The translations under genes were made by a program, and so were the position numbers. This document shows positions 33,124 through 45,557 of a stretch of DNA of 64,000 nt, one piece after another (within the stretch, counting starts at the first letter, position 1; the number at the start of each line of letters is the position of its first letter). A model generated the notes under the pieces. It saw nothing but the letters and a program-made list of their open reading frames with translations, made no database searches and was not told the DNA's origin. Source of the DNA: Podospora pseudocomata (Eukaryota > Ascomycota > Sordariomycetes > Sordariales > Podosporaceae); contig NC_085891.1 of assembly GCF_035222375.1 (NCBI RefSeq), positions 3,224,001 to 3,288,000 on the forward strand. The letters are read 5' to 3'.

Positions 33124-35179
33124 TCACAACTCATCTTTACTTCCCCCATCCACCACCTCCCCACCGCCATCAGGATAAACCCCCGTGTCCCAAACAACCA
33201 ACCTCCCACCCCTCCTCCAATCCTCATTAACAAGCCCATTCCACCCCTCCCAAACCTTTTTCATCTTCACCCCCATCTTTTCTCCCTCACCCCCAAAAAA
33301 CTCCCCCAACACCCCCTCAATCCCCTCAAAACCAACCACAAACCTCGGTATCTCCTCCCCTTTTCTCCCGTCACCCCCATCAAAAAACTGCGGCCACATC
33401 TCCCGCCTCAGAAACACCCCCCCATACTTCCCTGTCTCTGCATCCTCCGCGTAAAACCTATCCGCCTCGTCGAGATAGTTTTCCCGTTCAGGCGTCCCCG
33501 GAGCAGTATGCAACGGCGGCTCACAGGTCAACGCCCTAGCCCTCAGCCCCGGCCAGACAAGATGCGACCTCCACGGTGTCGTGTGACAGGGGGTGAGGAA
33601 TAGGGCGAATAATTCTTTTTGTTCCTGTGGGGGAGCACTCAAAGAAAGGGAGTCAGGGTGGAGGCGCTCGTATTCACTTCTCAGGAAGGAAAGGACAGAG
33701 ATGGGCGCGGGCTGGTGGAAGAGGGAGAGATACCCCGCGAGGAGGAGGTTGATGGAGAGGATGTTGGCGAGGAAGATTTTGTGGCGCAGCACCAAAGGTT
33801 TGGATGGGGTGGTGGGAGGAGTGGTGAAGAAGCTGGTTACGTAGGGTGCTGCGAGGATGTGCAGGATGGGGAGGAGGGGGTAGATGAAGCGGACTTCTTT
33901 GTGGGAGATTAGGGAGAGGATGGTGATCATGCCTATGAGGGCAAAAGACAAAGTCTTGAGGGTGTTGGATGAGGTGGTGGAGAGGGATGTTGGACGGGCA
34001 GAGAGGAGGGTGGTGGGTTTGGCGGAGGTGAGGGTGGCTTTGTAGATGCCCAGCAGGGCAAAGGGGAGGAAGGTGGTGGTGAGGAGAGGAATGCCCTGGG
34101 AGAGGTAATAGTGCCAGGGCATCCGGCCGTAAAAGACGGCGAGGGACTGGGACATGTTGAAGTAGAGCCATTTGTAAGGAGGGAAGGTCCAGAAGCCAAA
34201 GTAGAGGCGGTCAGAGACAACCGAGATGGCGAGGGCAACGGAACCACAGAGGACGGTTTCTCTGAGGAAGGCAGGGAAGGTGGTGTGTGTGATGGGGGAC
34301 TGGCCGTCGAGAGTGAGGCGGGTGAGGGTCAGGGCGATGATGCCGAGCCAGATGAAGAGATTTGTTGGGCGAAGGAGGACGGCGATGGCTGCTAGGAAGA
34401 GGGATGTTCTCAAGCTGTTGAGTCTCCCTTTTTGCTTCAGGCGCTCTTCTTTGGTTTCCTTGGCATCTGCAAGGAGCTCCCAAGGCCAGTAGGAAAGAGC
34501 AGCAATGGTGAGGGTTGTCTCGAGAGAGTTGGAAAATGTTCTTGTTGAGCAGTACCACTGCCAGGGATTGAGAACGGTCATCCACAACTACATTCATCGT
34601 TAGATACATCCCGGTAGTTCAGATGAGTCGGGATGCTTACAGCAGCCCAAGGAGCATAACTCTCCCTCCCATAGACATCCATGGCCAGCTTCCACATGTA
34701 AAAGTCTCCCAAGGCAGCAAACACAGACTGCAAAGCCCCTGGCAAAACCACCAACATGGAAGCGATGAAGGGTGGAAACAAATGCATGGCACTCATGACA
34801 GTCTCGGCAAGCTTGTACGCGGCGCCAAATACGGCTGGGTGAAGTGAAGACCGCAGTTGATATTCCCATTCCTGACCATATCAGTCAGCACATGGTTCTC
34901 ATCAAATCCAATGAGAGAAAATACCCAAGTCATCCAAGCACCACTGCCTTCCCCAAAAGCCATCCTCCACGCCGGCTCCAAGGCCTGGAAATATTCATCT
35001 GGTTGAAAGAATGTCTTGACAAAAAGAGAGTTGATGAACCGAAATGCCAGCAACACACTGAGAATATCCCCGACTTGAGCAGCCGCGACCTGCGCGTGCA
35101 CCCTGCCATCTTTCTCGGCTGGCTTTTCTATTCTCGGCCCTGGGGGTTTCTTGACGGTATCTTTCTCCATCTTGACCAT
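33124..35179 (-). CDS. GPI10: Gpi10/PIG-B, GPI mannosyltransferase 3
   Basis: ER membrane enzyme that adds the third mannose, from dolichol-phosphate-mannose, to the GPI precursor. The coding sequence is complement(join(33124-34587, 34641-34871, 34925-35179)), 649 residues. Intron 1 (34924-34872) has donor GTATTT; intron 2 (34640-34588) has donor GTAAGC and a CTAAC branch site. The family signature is clear: [29 protein letters not shown] with the first-loop [17 protein letters not shown] across the first junction, [20 protein letters not shown] after the second, [10 protein letters not shown], and [12 protein letters not shown], the conserved HKExRF motif. Many hydrophobic helices follow the expected order. 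The start is uncertain: ATGs at 35179 and 35170 (MVKMEKD) or upstream at 35242 are in frame. The 3' end of the coding strand is very G-rich. Confidence 0.92.
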
Positions 35180-36203
35180 CAAACACGACTCGTCAAGTGT
35201 AGTTCTTGATGAAGTTCGGGGGCCGCACCTAATCTCATCCAAAGTCGCGTCAACTGTCGGTCAGTCAGACAGAGCTGCTTGCCATCTGGCAGCTCTGACA
35301 CGGAGCACCCCTGCAGCTGATTGGTTCCCCCGCAGCCCTACCGAGCTTGCTGCGGTAATCAAGTGACCCACAATTGGCTGAAAGCTCAAGAGATCCCTGC
35401 ATTTCCCACCGCCCGCCCCTCCCCCGCTGGAACCACAGCATCGCAGCAATGGATGGATGACACCTTCTATCTATCTATCTATCTTTGATTCTGAAAGATA
35501 TCCGGTATCGTGAATGTATTGTGTCTGAGTACCTATCAAGTTTTAAGCTTCCAGTTTGTATGAATAATATCGCCACTTCCATGACAGGCCACACCCTTAG
35601 TTTCATGAGCTGAAAGACCCCGGACCTGTCACACTTTTAAAGGAAGGTTACAGGACCTTTCGTCATAAAAGCGGTTTCCTTCGGCATGCTTTTTGCGGGA
35701 CTGTCCAAGGATGCTGGGCCCACGTGAGGTGTTGTGAGCGTCTTGGGACTATCTGACTTGCACTTAGAGGTATAGTGTCGTTCGGTGGAATTGCATGATT
35801 GCAACGGCAACACCTTCCGAAGCGGAGGTAGTGTAGGTTTGGGAGGGTGAAGGTAGGGAGAGGCAGGGTGAGGCGGGTTTATATATATTCCCCTCTTTTT
35901 TCTCTGCGATTGTTTTCTTTGTTTTCCCATTGCCTTCTTCTGCTTGGGATCTACATATATTAGTACCAATTGGCCATCCAAGGTTTTGTTGGAATTTCAT
36001 AAAGGTGGCGTAGTTTTGACAACACTTTGTTTGTTCTTACACCGCTGATTTAATCTCCTCCCAGCGGGCAAACTTACCTTCTTACCTACTACTTTGTCTG
36101 TCTGTCTGTCTTCCCATCTACCGTCATATCTTGCCTACCTTTGAACAACCGCCAATTCAACAACCAATTCACCCAACCCCCAATACCACGAACAATTCCA
36201 ACC
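35180..36203. other. Divergent spacer between GPI10 and the ornithine aminotransferase gene
   Basis: Promoter region for both genes. A TCTA repeat of four to five units lies at 35466-35486, and TCTGTCTGTCTGTC lies near 36096-36110. The region just before the aminotransferase start is CT- and CA-rich, as in many fungal leaders. Confidence 0.55.
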
Positions 36204-37620
36204 ATGGCCCCTCACGCCTCCTCCTCCTCCTCCTCCTCCTCCACCACCACCACCAAACCAACCGACCCCTACCACGCCTCCTCCACCACAACAGCCATCA
36301 CAACAGAAAACACCTACGCAGCCCACAACTACTCCCCCCTCCCAATCGTCTTCGCCCGCGCCTCGGGCTGCCACGTCTGGGACCCCGAAGGGCGCCACTA
36401 CCTCGACTTCCTCTCCGCCTACAGCGCCGTCAACCAAGGCCACTGCCACCCCGCCCTCGTCAAGGCCCTCACCGACCAAGCCGCCCGCCTCACCCTCTCC
36501 TCCCGCGCCTTCCACAACGACGTCTTTCCCCAGTGGGCCAAGAAGGTCAGGGACGTGTTTGGGTACGAGATGGTCCTGCCCATGAACACGGGCGCCGAGG
36601 CGGTCGAGACGGCCATCAAACTGGCAAGAAAATGGGCGTACAAGGTCAAGGGGGTGGAGCAAGGGAAGGCGAGGGTGTGGAGTGTGGATGGGAACTTTCA
36701 CGGGAGGACGATGGTGGCGGTGAGTCTGAGTGTTGATCCGGAGAGTAGGGATAATCATGGGCCGTATGTGCCGCTCATTGGGGCGAGACACCCGAGCACG
36801 GGGAAGGCGATTAGGTATGGGAGTGTGGAGGATGTGGAGGAGATACTTGGGGAGTTCGGGAAGGAGACGGCGGCGTTTATTATTGAGCCCATTCAGGGTG
36901 AGGCCGGGGTGGTGGTGCCGGAGGATGGATATCTCAAAAGAGTTCAGGAGCTGTGCAGGGAGTATAATGTGCTTTTGATTTGCGACGAGATCCAGACGGG
37001 GATTGCGAGGACGGGAAGGATGCTGTGCAGCGAGTGGGATGGGATCAAGCCGGATGTGGTGACGTTGGGGAAGGCGATCAGCGGGGGGATGTACCCTGTC
37101 AGTTGTGTTTTGAGCTCGAAGGAGATTATGGGGGTTATTGAGCCTGGCACTCACGGGAGCACGTACGGTGGAAACCCGCTTGGGTGCGCGGTTAGTATCA
37201 AGGCTTTGGAGCTGGTCGAAGAGGAAGGCTTGGTCGACAAGGCCCAGAAGCTGGGTGAGATTTTCAGGAGCGAGATCAGAGGGTTCAACAGCAAGATTGT
37301 GGAGCTGGTGAGGGGGAGGGGGTTGTTGAACGCGGTGGTGATTGATGAGAGCGAGACGAATGGGAGGACGGCGTGGGATTTGTGCATGTTGTTGAAGGAG
37401 AAGGGTGTTTTGGTATGTCTTTTTTTCGCCTCCCTTTCCTTTTCCGTTCCCGACAATGATAACTCACCACCATGCTGAACAGGCCAAACCGACCCACGGC
37501 AACATCATTCGCTTCGCACCACCGCTGGTCATCACCGAAGATGAACTCAGAAGCGCCCTCAAGACCATCAAGGAGGCGCTGGAGGAGTTGCCAAATGCCA
37601 CCAAGCACGAGGCGCACTGA
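36204..37620 (+). CDS. Ornithine aminotransferase
   Basis: PLP enzyme converting ornithine and 2-oxoglutarate to glutamate semialdehyde and glutamate in arginine breakdown and proline synthesis (yeast CAR2). The coding sequence is join(36204-37412, 37483-37620), 448 residues. The 70-bp intron starts GTATGT and has a GCTGAAC branch site; splicing gives [20 protein letters not shown]. Class III aminotransferase motifs are present: [13 protein letters not shown], the phosphate-binding [43 protein letters not shown] (Asp261 to the PLP nitrogen), TLGKAISGG (Lys290 Schiff base) and [13 protein letters not shown] chose the ATG at 36204 (context CAACCATGG) over the in-frame one at 36141. The Ser/Thr-rich N-terminus lacks a strong presequence, which fits a cytosolic fungal enzyme. 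C-rich coding up to about 36530, then G-rich. Confidence 0.95.
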
Positions 37621-39064
37621 TTATCATATCAGCGCACCATGATCATGAGTCACTCGCCGCTCACCACCACCACAGACATCGCTTTTCAGAAAAATCCGGG
37701 GAAGGATCTTGCGGGGGGGGGAACCGGGGACGGCCCGAAGGAAGACCACCCGATTTGCTGGGGCAAAATGCAGGCAGGTGAAGAAGTCAGGGGGGAACCG
37801 GAATATGTTCCCCGGGATCATGACACATCTTTTTTTCAATGGGGTTTCCTTTTTGGATGTTTTGATACCACTACAAGCATTATTTAGATTGGGTAAAACA
37901 GCAGAGTTTGGCTCTTATGGTAGTATATGCATGGAAATGATACCGAGATGTTTGCATCAAGGAGATTGGACTGGGCCGGGCCGGGCTGGGCTGGGCTAGA
38001 CTTGACATGAAGTCCAGAGGGGGTTTGATTGGATGGATGGATATTTGGGCAGAGAAGTACCAGAATAATACCAAGTCCCTGCCTAGTAGGATCAGTTGGA
38101 TTGATTGGTTGTGTGTGTATGTATGTGTATGTGTGTGTGTGTATGTGTGTGGTGAAGTGGAAATGTGTTGGATGATTTGCCAGTGTCCTGACCGGAAATA
38201 ATTTCCTGGAACCGGTGTCTTTTCGGCCGATGGGTGGTGAGTGATGAGTTGTTCATTCGATCTGTTGCATATAGATGTTTGGCTAAGGGAAAGTGATGTG
38301 ACAAGTTCTATATGTAGGTGCTCTCTACGCCCTGGTTGAGTGGGTGAGGCAGAAAGTAAGAGTGGGGGAGAGTGTCGGGTTATGATCTACCTAGACAAGA
38401 GACAAGGTACACTCCAGTTGGATCTATGTGCATGATACTTCAGCACCCTGATGAGACGAGCTATTATGGAGTATTCCTGTTCCTGTCACGGGTTCTGGTG
38501 ACGAATCCTCGATGGAGGTCCGCAGGTAGATATTGTGTAACTTAACGCTATACAGTCGTCGGTCAGGGCAACTTTTTGACATGTCAATTTCCAATTGTAA
38601 AAGCTGCGAGTTGGTTTTTGCTATTCAGGGGATAGCATAACAGGCAGTGTAACAGAACAGTTGAGGGGACTGAACCTCTACTGGGTCAAATTATAGGCGA
38701 TGTGTTACTTACCCCAGGGGTCCACATCAGTTATGAGTTGTTTTCTCTCACAAGGCAGAACCCAGCAATTGTCCAATCCCCACGGTCTAGCTGCTGTGTT
38801 GTCCTGTTGTGTAAGTTCAAGATCCATGCATACCTACACACCTACCCGCTACTGCTGCTGCTGCTGCTGCCTTTTAGGCTTCCCTCCTCCCCAACCACCA
38901 CACTACCTACATGTCCTTTTATCCAACGGGTACGGGTACACACACTCTCTGACACCACCATTGAGTCTCTGTTGCTGCTAAATCACACACAGTGTCCGTA
39001 TTTTTTTCCAAAAGCTGGGTGTGCCCTTTTTAGCTTTTAGTAGTAGCCAATGAATAACCCTCCG

Positions 39065-39109
39065 TCCGCCATCATCATCGTTTGCTGGGTAAACGATGAT
39101 GATGGCGGA
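39065..39109. repeat. Perfect inverted repeat with 19-bp arms and a 7-base loop
   Basis: The left arm 39065-39083 (TCCGCCATCATCATCGTTT) is exactly complementary to the right arm 39091-39109; the loop is GCTGGGT. The match is seen directly. It could act as a cruciform, a terminator-like stem in a transcript or a small-RNA precursor; nothing in the flanks decides this. Confidence 0.9.
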
Positions 39110-39248
39110 GCAGTTGTGTGTGTGTGTGTCCTTGTATCATTCGAGTGATATATTTCCCGTTTGGATTTGTTTCAATTAAGACCAGCGGCAGGCACGTGAG
39201 AGGTTACAGTCCTACCGTGCGTTGTCTACGTACATAAACCATCCCATT

Positions 39249-39286
39249 CATCCGCCCAACCACCATCTTTCGTGGGTGGGCGGATG
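39249..39286. repeat. Inverted repeat with 15-bp arms and one mismatch
   Basis: Left arm 39249-39263 (CATCCGCCCAACCAC) pairs with 39272-39286 (GTGGGTGGGCGGATG) with a single mismatch and an 8-base loop. It lies 140 bp from the perfect hairpin at 39065-39109. Confidence 0.85.
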
Positions 39287-39290
39287 GGTA

Positions 39291-39304
39291 GTTGATAGAT
39301 CAAC
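39291..39304. repeat. 14-bp palindrome GTTGATAGATCAAC
   Basis: The arms are GTTGAT and ATCAAC around AG. It lies 5 bp after the second hairpin, so three dyad symmetries lie within 240 bp. Its length alone would not be unusual. Confidence 0.7.
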
Positions 39305-42300
39305 CTCAACAACATATCGACTTGTCGGCCTTAAGCTACCTTATCGAACAATCTAACTCCGATGTGTGTGTGCGAGGTCGATGATCCGTCGGAGGAACAC
39401 ACTCCCCCCCCCCCAACCCGTTATCGAACGCTATCTTGTCTAGATTGAGAGGTAGCAGTGTGTATCTGTCTGTATGTAGAGTCGGAGCCGGGAAGGTGCA
39501 CGAGATCTGAGCTAGCGAGATGCAGGCCTGCGGATAGGGGTCGACATGTGTGGGAGGGAAAAAAATGCCCTGAGTGGCTTACAGCCGTGTTACCCTTCCT
39601 CTTTGGGACTTGCCGGATCACCACCACCACCACCACACCACTACAAAACACAAGCCAAAGGACAAGACATTTGGCAGCTGGTTTCCAAGGCCGGCAGTCC
39701 CTGTGCCTTGAACAAGAGTGCGGGGGGGTGGTCCACCACCAAAAAAAGAAAAAAAGAAAAACAAGGACAAGCAACACGATTGTGCCCCCTTCTGATAATC
39801 GATCGACGGATTGAGGAAATATGACGCTGGTGAAGAGAAGGGCCCTGATATGGGGGAACAAATAGACATTGTTTCGCAAGCTGTATCCCATTGTATCCGA
39901 TGACCAGCACATCTGATAAAAAAGGTGTCAGTAGTAATAACAATAGACGTCCGGAGGTGCATATGACAGAGTCATCCTCTTTCTGTCCTCAGACTTGGCT
40001 CAGTGCACGGATTCTTGGGATTGACCAGTGAGCAAGCTTCAAACAGCACGCGTGCGGTGGCAGGCAGTTGCTGGAGTTCTGGACAAACACATGCAGCGGC
40101 CAACCGGAAGACGCCATGCTCACACACATTAACAGGTGGAAGATGTCAAGAGGAGGAGGTCGGACACGAAAGGGCGAAAGGGCGGGAAGATGGATGGCTG
40201 CGCTAAGAGTCCCACCGACAACACCGATAAGGGATAAGGCAGGCCCCCCGGCCCCCGGCCCCCCTGCCCTGTCCGATAAACTGTTCGTTCGACAGCCTCA
40301 CTCTCGGAGGCTGCTGTGTAAATGAGACAAACTTCCGGCAGGCCTGGTTGCTGCATGCGCCATCCGCCCGTGTTTTTGGCTGGAACCATAGAACGGGCAG
40401 CCACCGGCTTTTGGGACAACTTGTGGTACGGAGTATTGAGCAAAAGCCAAAGACCGGCGTAGAAAGGCGCTAGAAGCAGAAGTTTACTAGAGATGGCGGA
40501 GCTGTGTCCAGATGTCCGATGCTGCTGGAGCTGATGGAGCTGGGCTGCTGGCGCATTGGAGCATGGAACAAGCTTGGAACCTCTTTGGTAATCGTTCCTA
40601 GCCGTGGTGCGTCGACGGCGCGGGCGTATTGACCACCTGACGATACCGCCGTGCCATTCCTCCGTGGCTCGTTTGGGTGGCCGCCCTTCTGTGTCCAGTG
40701 TCCATGTCGATCGGATGTGTGCCCTGGCTCCGCCTGGTTTGTGTTTCTCTCTTCTTGAAAATAAGAAGCTTGTATGACCATGACAGCAGCAATGGAACGG
40801 CTCACCAGCATCGACATCGATGCACCCCCCGATGCAGGTGAGAGGTGGTGTACATTATGGGTGGGGGGCAGCCGGTGACTGTGCGGGTGTCTTGTCTGGC
40901 TGTCTGTCTGTGACTCCACTGTGGAGGTGGAGCAGCCACTCGACTTCCGGTTGGTCGATTCATCATGACGGGCTGTCTTGTAAGTGCGAGTCCGTTGTAT
41001 TGAACGAGAGAAGTGAACCGGTTGTTTTATCTGGACCACACATGGGGGAAGAAGGGCGAGCTCGCCGTTGTATCTTGTGTTGGTCAGTCATCTCGCCATT
41101 TTGAGGGCGCAAACGTGCTTAGCTCATCAGGATGGCCTCCGAAGGCGCAAGACGCAAGACCAGCGGTAAATGATGCAGATGGCGGTTCTGGCTTGTGTCT
41201 GGGTTCAGGTGTTCGTCAAGGTTACAGAGCTCCAAACACTGTGAACACTGTGCTGTTATCGCGGGGCTTATCGCCCCAAATGCCGTTTTGGGACCAGTCA
41301 CGGGAGACAGCCGTGGCCTCCGGTCTCTCTCTCGACGTAACAGACTCGAGGTACCTGCAACGTACCCTGACGGCTGGTGGCCAGTGCATCGATACCTCGA
41401 ACTACTTCTGAAGCATCACGAGCAGCATTCACAGCAAAACCCCTGCTTTTCTGCCGCTGCAGCACCCCCAGCAACAGAAGAGGCCTGGCTCCATCTGCTG
41501 TGTCCGTATCGTCGTCACCCTCGTTCATTCACAGGTCTCTCCCAGCTTCCTGCTCTTTTTCTGCTGTTTCTCCCAACACCGCCCGTCTTTCATCTTCCCT
41601 CCTCCCTTTGTGCCCTCGCCCTCTGCGCTCTGTACTCTAGCCCGCCCCTTCTATTGTTGCGAAACCTGGGGAATTCGAGCTCTGGATCCTGCAGTCGATC
41701 GAATCTGAGTCATTCAGTCGACTTTGGACGTCAGCGTGCCGCGGTGGAGCTAGCTTCCCCCAGCCTGACCCTACTGATAGCGATAAACTCCCAGGCGCTG
41801 TAGTAGTAGCGTATCCCCGATCTACCATCACCATTCACCACTGCTCTTCCTCCGTGCCACTCCTCCAGTCTCTCTCTCACTCTCTCGGTATCTCCTCACC
41901 GTCGCAACCGTCGGACCGCCGTTACCCCAGACTAGAAAGCCTGGGACCACCGCCGCTAACCACCAACTCTGCTGTGTCCGTCGACCGAGCCGGCTCCTCG
42001 CTTTCAACAAGTAGCTGCTGTAATCAGTCACCCACTCTATCCGCCACCCTTCCTGTCGGGGCACCCATCACCCATCAACCTTTGCATCACCAACAAGCTT
42101 TCAAGACACCCAGTATAGTGGCTGTTGCGTCCCCGCGTGTCTCTTCGTACCCACAAAAGAAACTCTGCCCATTCTCTCCTCCCTCAGCTTTTGGAGCCGC
42201 TTCCACTTTCCTACACCACCCAACCTATCGGATATCTACCTTTCGGTCTCTCTCGTCCTCCAGTCCTGCGCTGTCCTATAGGCAACACTACCCTTGGCTT

Positions 42301-42508
42301 CTGCCTCAACCCTCCCCTCTTTCACCTTCGAGCGCCGTGCATATCAGCTTTGTCACCCTTGGCCACATCCATAGCTGTCAACCGAGACCCACGAAGTATA
42401 CATGTCGATCGAGCCTCCCGCCCACGTCTTTCGCATAGCATAGGCCCTCGGGCTTTCTTTTTCTTTTCAAGCCAGCTCCCCCGTGCTTGCCAACATCAGC
42501 AGGTAGCC

Positions 42509-45500
42509 ATGGCCGACAGACAGTTATCGTCCGCCTCGTCGTCGAGGCGGCAAAAACAGCCAACCGATGGTGCCGTCGGGCAGTTCGTCATCGACAAGGA
42601 GATTGGAAAGGGCAGCTTTGCCCAGGTCTATTCTGGCCGGCACAAGGTTCGAACTCCCCATTTCTTTTGCGCCAGTTGACCCCCCCGGGAAGAAAGACAG
42701 CGAGTTGCCGATCGGATGGCGTGCCGTGCTGCCAGATCAGGTGGAGTGGGAGTTGGACGTGTCTTTAATCTCATCGTCTCGGTTGCGCCGAATCCGCTAA
42801 CATGGTCCCCTACGATAGGTCACGGGCGCCCTGGTCGCCATCAAGTCCGTAGAGCTCAGTCGCTTGAACAAGAAACTAAAGGAAAACTTGTACGGCGAAA
42901 TCAAGATCCTCAAGACGTTGCGCCACCCACATATCGTTGCCCTTCATGACTGTGTCGAGTCGGCCACGCACATCAACTTGATTATGGAATACTGCGAGCT
43001 TGGTGATCTGTCGTTATTTATTAAGAAGCGGGAGAAGCTGATTACACACTCGGCTACCCGTGATATTGCCCGCAGGTATCCCATTGAGCATAACCAGGGT
43101 TTGCACGAGGTTATCACCCGCCATTTCCTCAAGCAGCTCGCAAGTGCGCTCAAGTTTTTGAGGGAAGGAAATTTTGTTCACCGAGATGTCAAACCACAGA
43201 ACCTGCTGCTGCTGCCGTCGCCGCTCTTTCGGGAAACTCACCAATCGGCCAAGCAAATCTTGAGTGCTAGTTACGACTCGCTGATGCCAGCAGCAGGACT
43301 TCCGTCGCTGCCTATGCTCAAGCTTGCCGACTTTGGCTTTGCTCGCGTGTTGCCCTCGACGTCACTCGCTGAGACGCTGTGTGGGTCACCGCTCTACATG
43401 GCCCCTGAGATTCTCCGGTATGAACGGTACGATGCCAAAGCGGATCTGTGGTCGGTGGGCACCGTTCTGTACGAGATGGCGACAGGGAGACCTCCCTTTA
43501 GGGCCGGGAATCATGTGGAGCTGCTTAGGAAGATAGAAGCTGCTGAGGACCAGGTCAAGTTTCCTCGCGAGAGCGTGGTCAGTCCGGAGTTGAAGAGCCT
43601 CGTCCGAGCTCTCCTGAAGCGGAATCCCGTGGAACGGATCAGCTTCGCCGACTTTTTCAACCACACCGTCATCACAGGGCCCATCCCCAATCTCCACGAG
43701 GATGACCTCCCGAAGCCAGAACCACAGCAGGTGAAGGAGACAGTGCGGCCCGAAGGGTCACTGTCTCTATCACGTCGGGATTCCCAGCGTGGCAAAGCGG
43801 CCACAGGCGTTCTGTCCTCCCCCAGGCCTCGGCCATCATCGCCACTGGCGACACCAATCGAGAAACCGAACCCACTGGAGCAAGTGCCAGGTCCTCGTGC
43901 TGGCTTGAGCTACTCGCCTGCTGGAGATGGGTTGGGAATTACCCGCCGGCCAGCTGTTCAGCCATCTACTTCAGCGCCAGCCCGCCCCGTCATGTACGTG
44001 GACCGCTCTCGAGCAAACTCGACCGCCTCGCAGAGACCACCACGAGAATCCATCGTGCCGGATCCTTCACAAACCCTTGCATCGCAACCTCGACCAAAGA
44101 GCAGGCCGACCAAGCCCCTGACAGAGGAGGAGAAGGCTGCTCAGGATGTTGCTTTGGAGCGTGACTACATCTTCATCGACAAGAAGGGCGTGGAGGTCAA
44201 TGCACTGGCTGACCAAATCTCCATGTACCCGCAATCGGTCCCCAAGTCGGGTCAGATTGTGCGGCGCGCTACCCAGCAAGGGCACCCAACATCAACGACT
44301 GGTGCTGTTTCCGCCCGAAACAACCACCTTCGACAAGGGTCATATGACAAGCCACTCTCTAGCAGCCCCGGCTCGACAACTTCTGCCATCTCCAAGGCAA
44401 TTCAGGACGCCAGTCTTCGGCTTTTTGGGTTCAACGTGGCGCCTCATCTGCTCAGCAAGGGCCAGTCTCCGCCCCAGATCTACAGCCCTTTCCCGGCATA
44501 CCCGACGCCCTCTGCACCGGCCGGGCTGATCTCGGATGGGAAGCACACCACGCCGGTGGACGAGGATTCCCGCGTGGCCCAGTGCATTGAGGATTGGGCC
44601 ACCCGAAGCGATGTGGTCTATGGCTTTGCCGAGGTCAAGTACAAGCAACTTGTTCCATTGGCCCCTTCCATGGATTATGGCCTCGGCGGCGTTCCTGCCG
44701 ACAAGATGGAGGAAGAAGATGGCCTCACCCTCGAGGCAACAGTCTCTCTATCAGAAGAGGCCCTGGTATTGTACGTCAAGGCGCTGTCTCTTCTTGCCAA
44801 ATCCATGGACATTGCTAGCCTATGGTGGACACGCAAGAGCAGGTCAGACAACAGCAACAGCATCCACTCAGCCGCTCGCGACTCGGTTAACAGCCAGGCG
44901 TTGGCACTGAAGATCAATAGGGTGGTCCAGTGGATCCGGTCCCGGTTCAATGAGGTCTTGGAGAAGGCTGAGATTGTGCGGTTAAAACTCATCGAGGCTC
45001 AAAAGCAGCTTCCCGAAGATCACCCCAGCCACCCCAGCAATCATCAAACCGAGGTCGGCTCGGTGACGGGTGCCGAAGGTGTCATTCTTTCGCCTGGTAT
45101 CAGCGCCGAGAAGCTCATGTACGACCGCGCCGTTGAGATGAGTAGAACTGCAGCCATCAACGAGATTGCGAGCGAAGACCTCCCCGGCTGCGAGATATTC
45201 TATTCGACTGCGATTCGCATGCTCGAGGCTGTCTTGGATAGCGATGACGACCATCTTCCTAAGCGCAGGATATCAACCTCGTCTAGGGACGAAAAGGCTG
45301 AAGCTGCTGTCCGCGAGGACACCTCCGAGATGAGCAGCGAGGACAAGCAGTCTATTCAGAAGAGTGAGTAGATTTACCTCTTTTGTTTTGGTTACCGTAC
45401 TAACAGCTTGACAGTGATCCAGATGGTTAAAGCACGTCTCGCAAACCTCCAGAAGAAGATGCTTGCCATCTCTCGAGCTCAACAACAGCAGCAACAGGAC

Positions 45501-45557
45501 ATAATTTCTGTCAGACGTCGTAGCGGCGAGCTGGCACCACGCAGTGTCCCGGTCTGA
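42509..45557 (+). CDS. ATG1: Atg1, autophagy-initiating Ser/Thr kinase
   Basis: Atg1 starts autophagosome formation at the pre-autophagosomal structure, with Atg13 and Atg17. The coding sequence is join(42509-42646, 42819-45363, 45415-45557), 941 residues. Intron 1 is 172 bp with an unusual GTTCGA donor and acceptor GATAG. Intron 2 is 51 bp (donor GTGAGT, branch CTAAC, acceptor GACAG) and creates the ATG codon of MIQMVKARL. The kinase domain (about residues 23-330) has [18 protein letters not shown] (Lys55), [65 protein letters not shown] and [16 protein letters not shown] long Ser/Pro-rich middle follows, then the C-terminal helical region that binds Atg13 (about 590-941), beginning near [20 protein letters not shown]. 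Sequence and length match Neurospora Atg1 as I remember it. Confidence 0.95.

Larger units (their letters stand above)
37621..42508. other. 4.9-kb gene-free spacer and long ATG1 leader
   Basis: No supported gene. Open stretches on both strands carry no domain text and are broken by simple repeats: GGGCCGGGCTGG type at 37975-37996, a GT-rich tract at 38108-38150 and GCT units at 38851-38869. Two hairpins and a short palindrome lie at 39065-39304. From about 41550 the plus strand becomes CT-rich and free of clear signals up to the ATG1 start, as expected for a long leader. An in-frame ATG at 42125 lies upstream of ATG1 with no stop between; I do not take it as the start. Confidence 0.5.

Noticed and set aside
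40470-41039. 189-codon open frame on the minus strand
   Set aside because: Ser/His/Thr-rich text without family resemblance, in a gene-free spacer.
41195-41803. 202-codon open frame upstream of ATG1
   Set aside because: Low-complexity composition, no domain, and it lies in the CT-rich leader region.
42640-42660. GGTTCGAAC resembling a tRNA B box
   Set aside because: It lies at the ATG1 exon-intron border, and no A box or cloverleaf fits around it.
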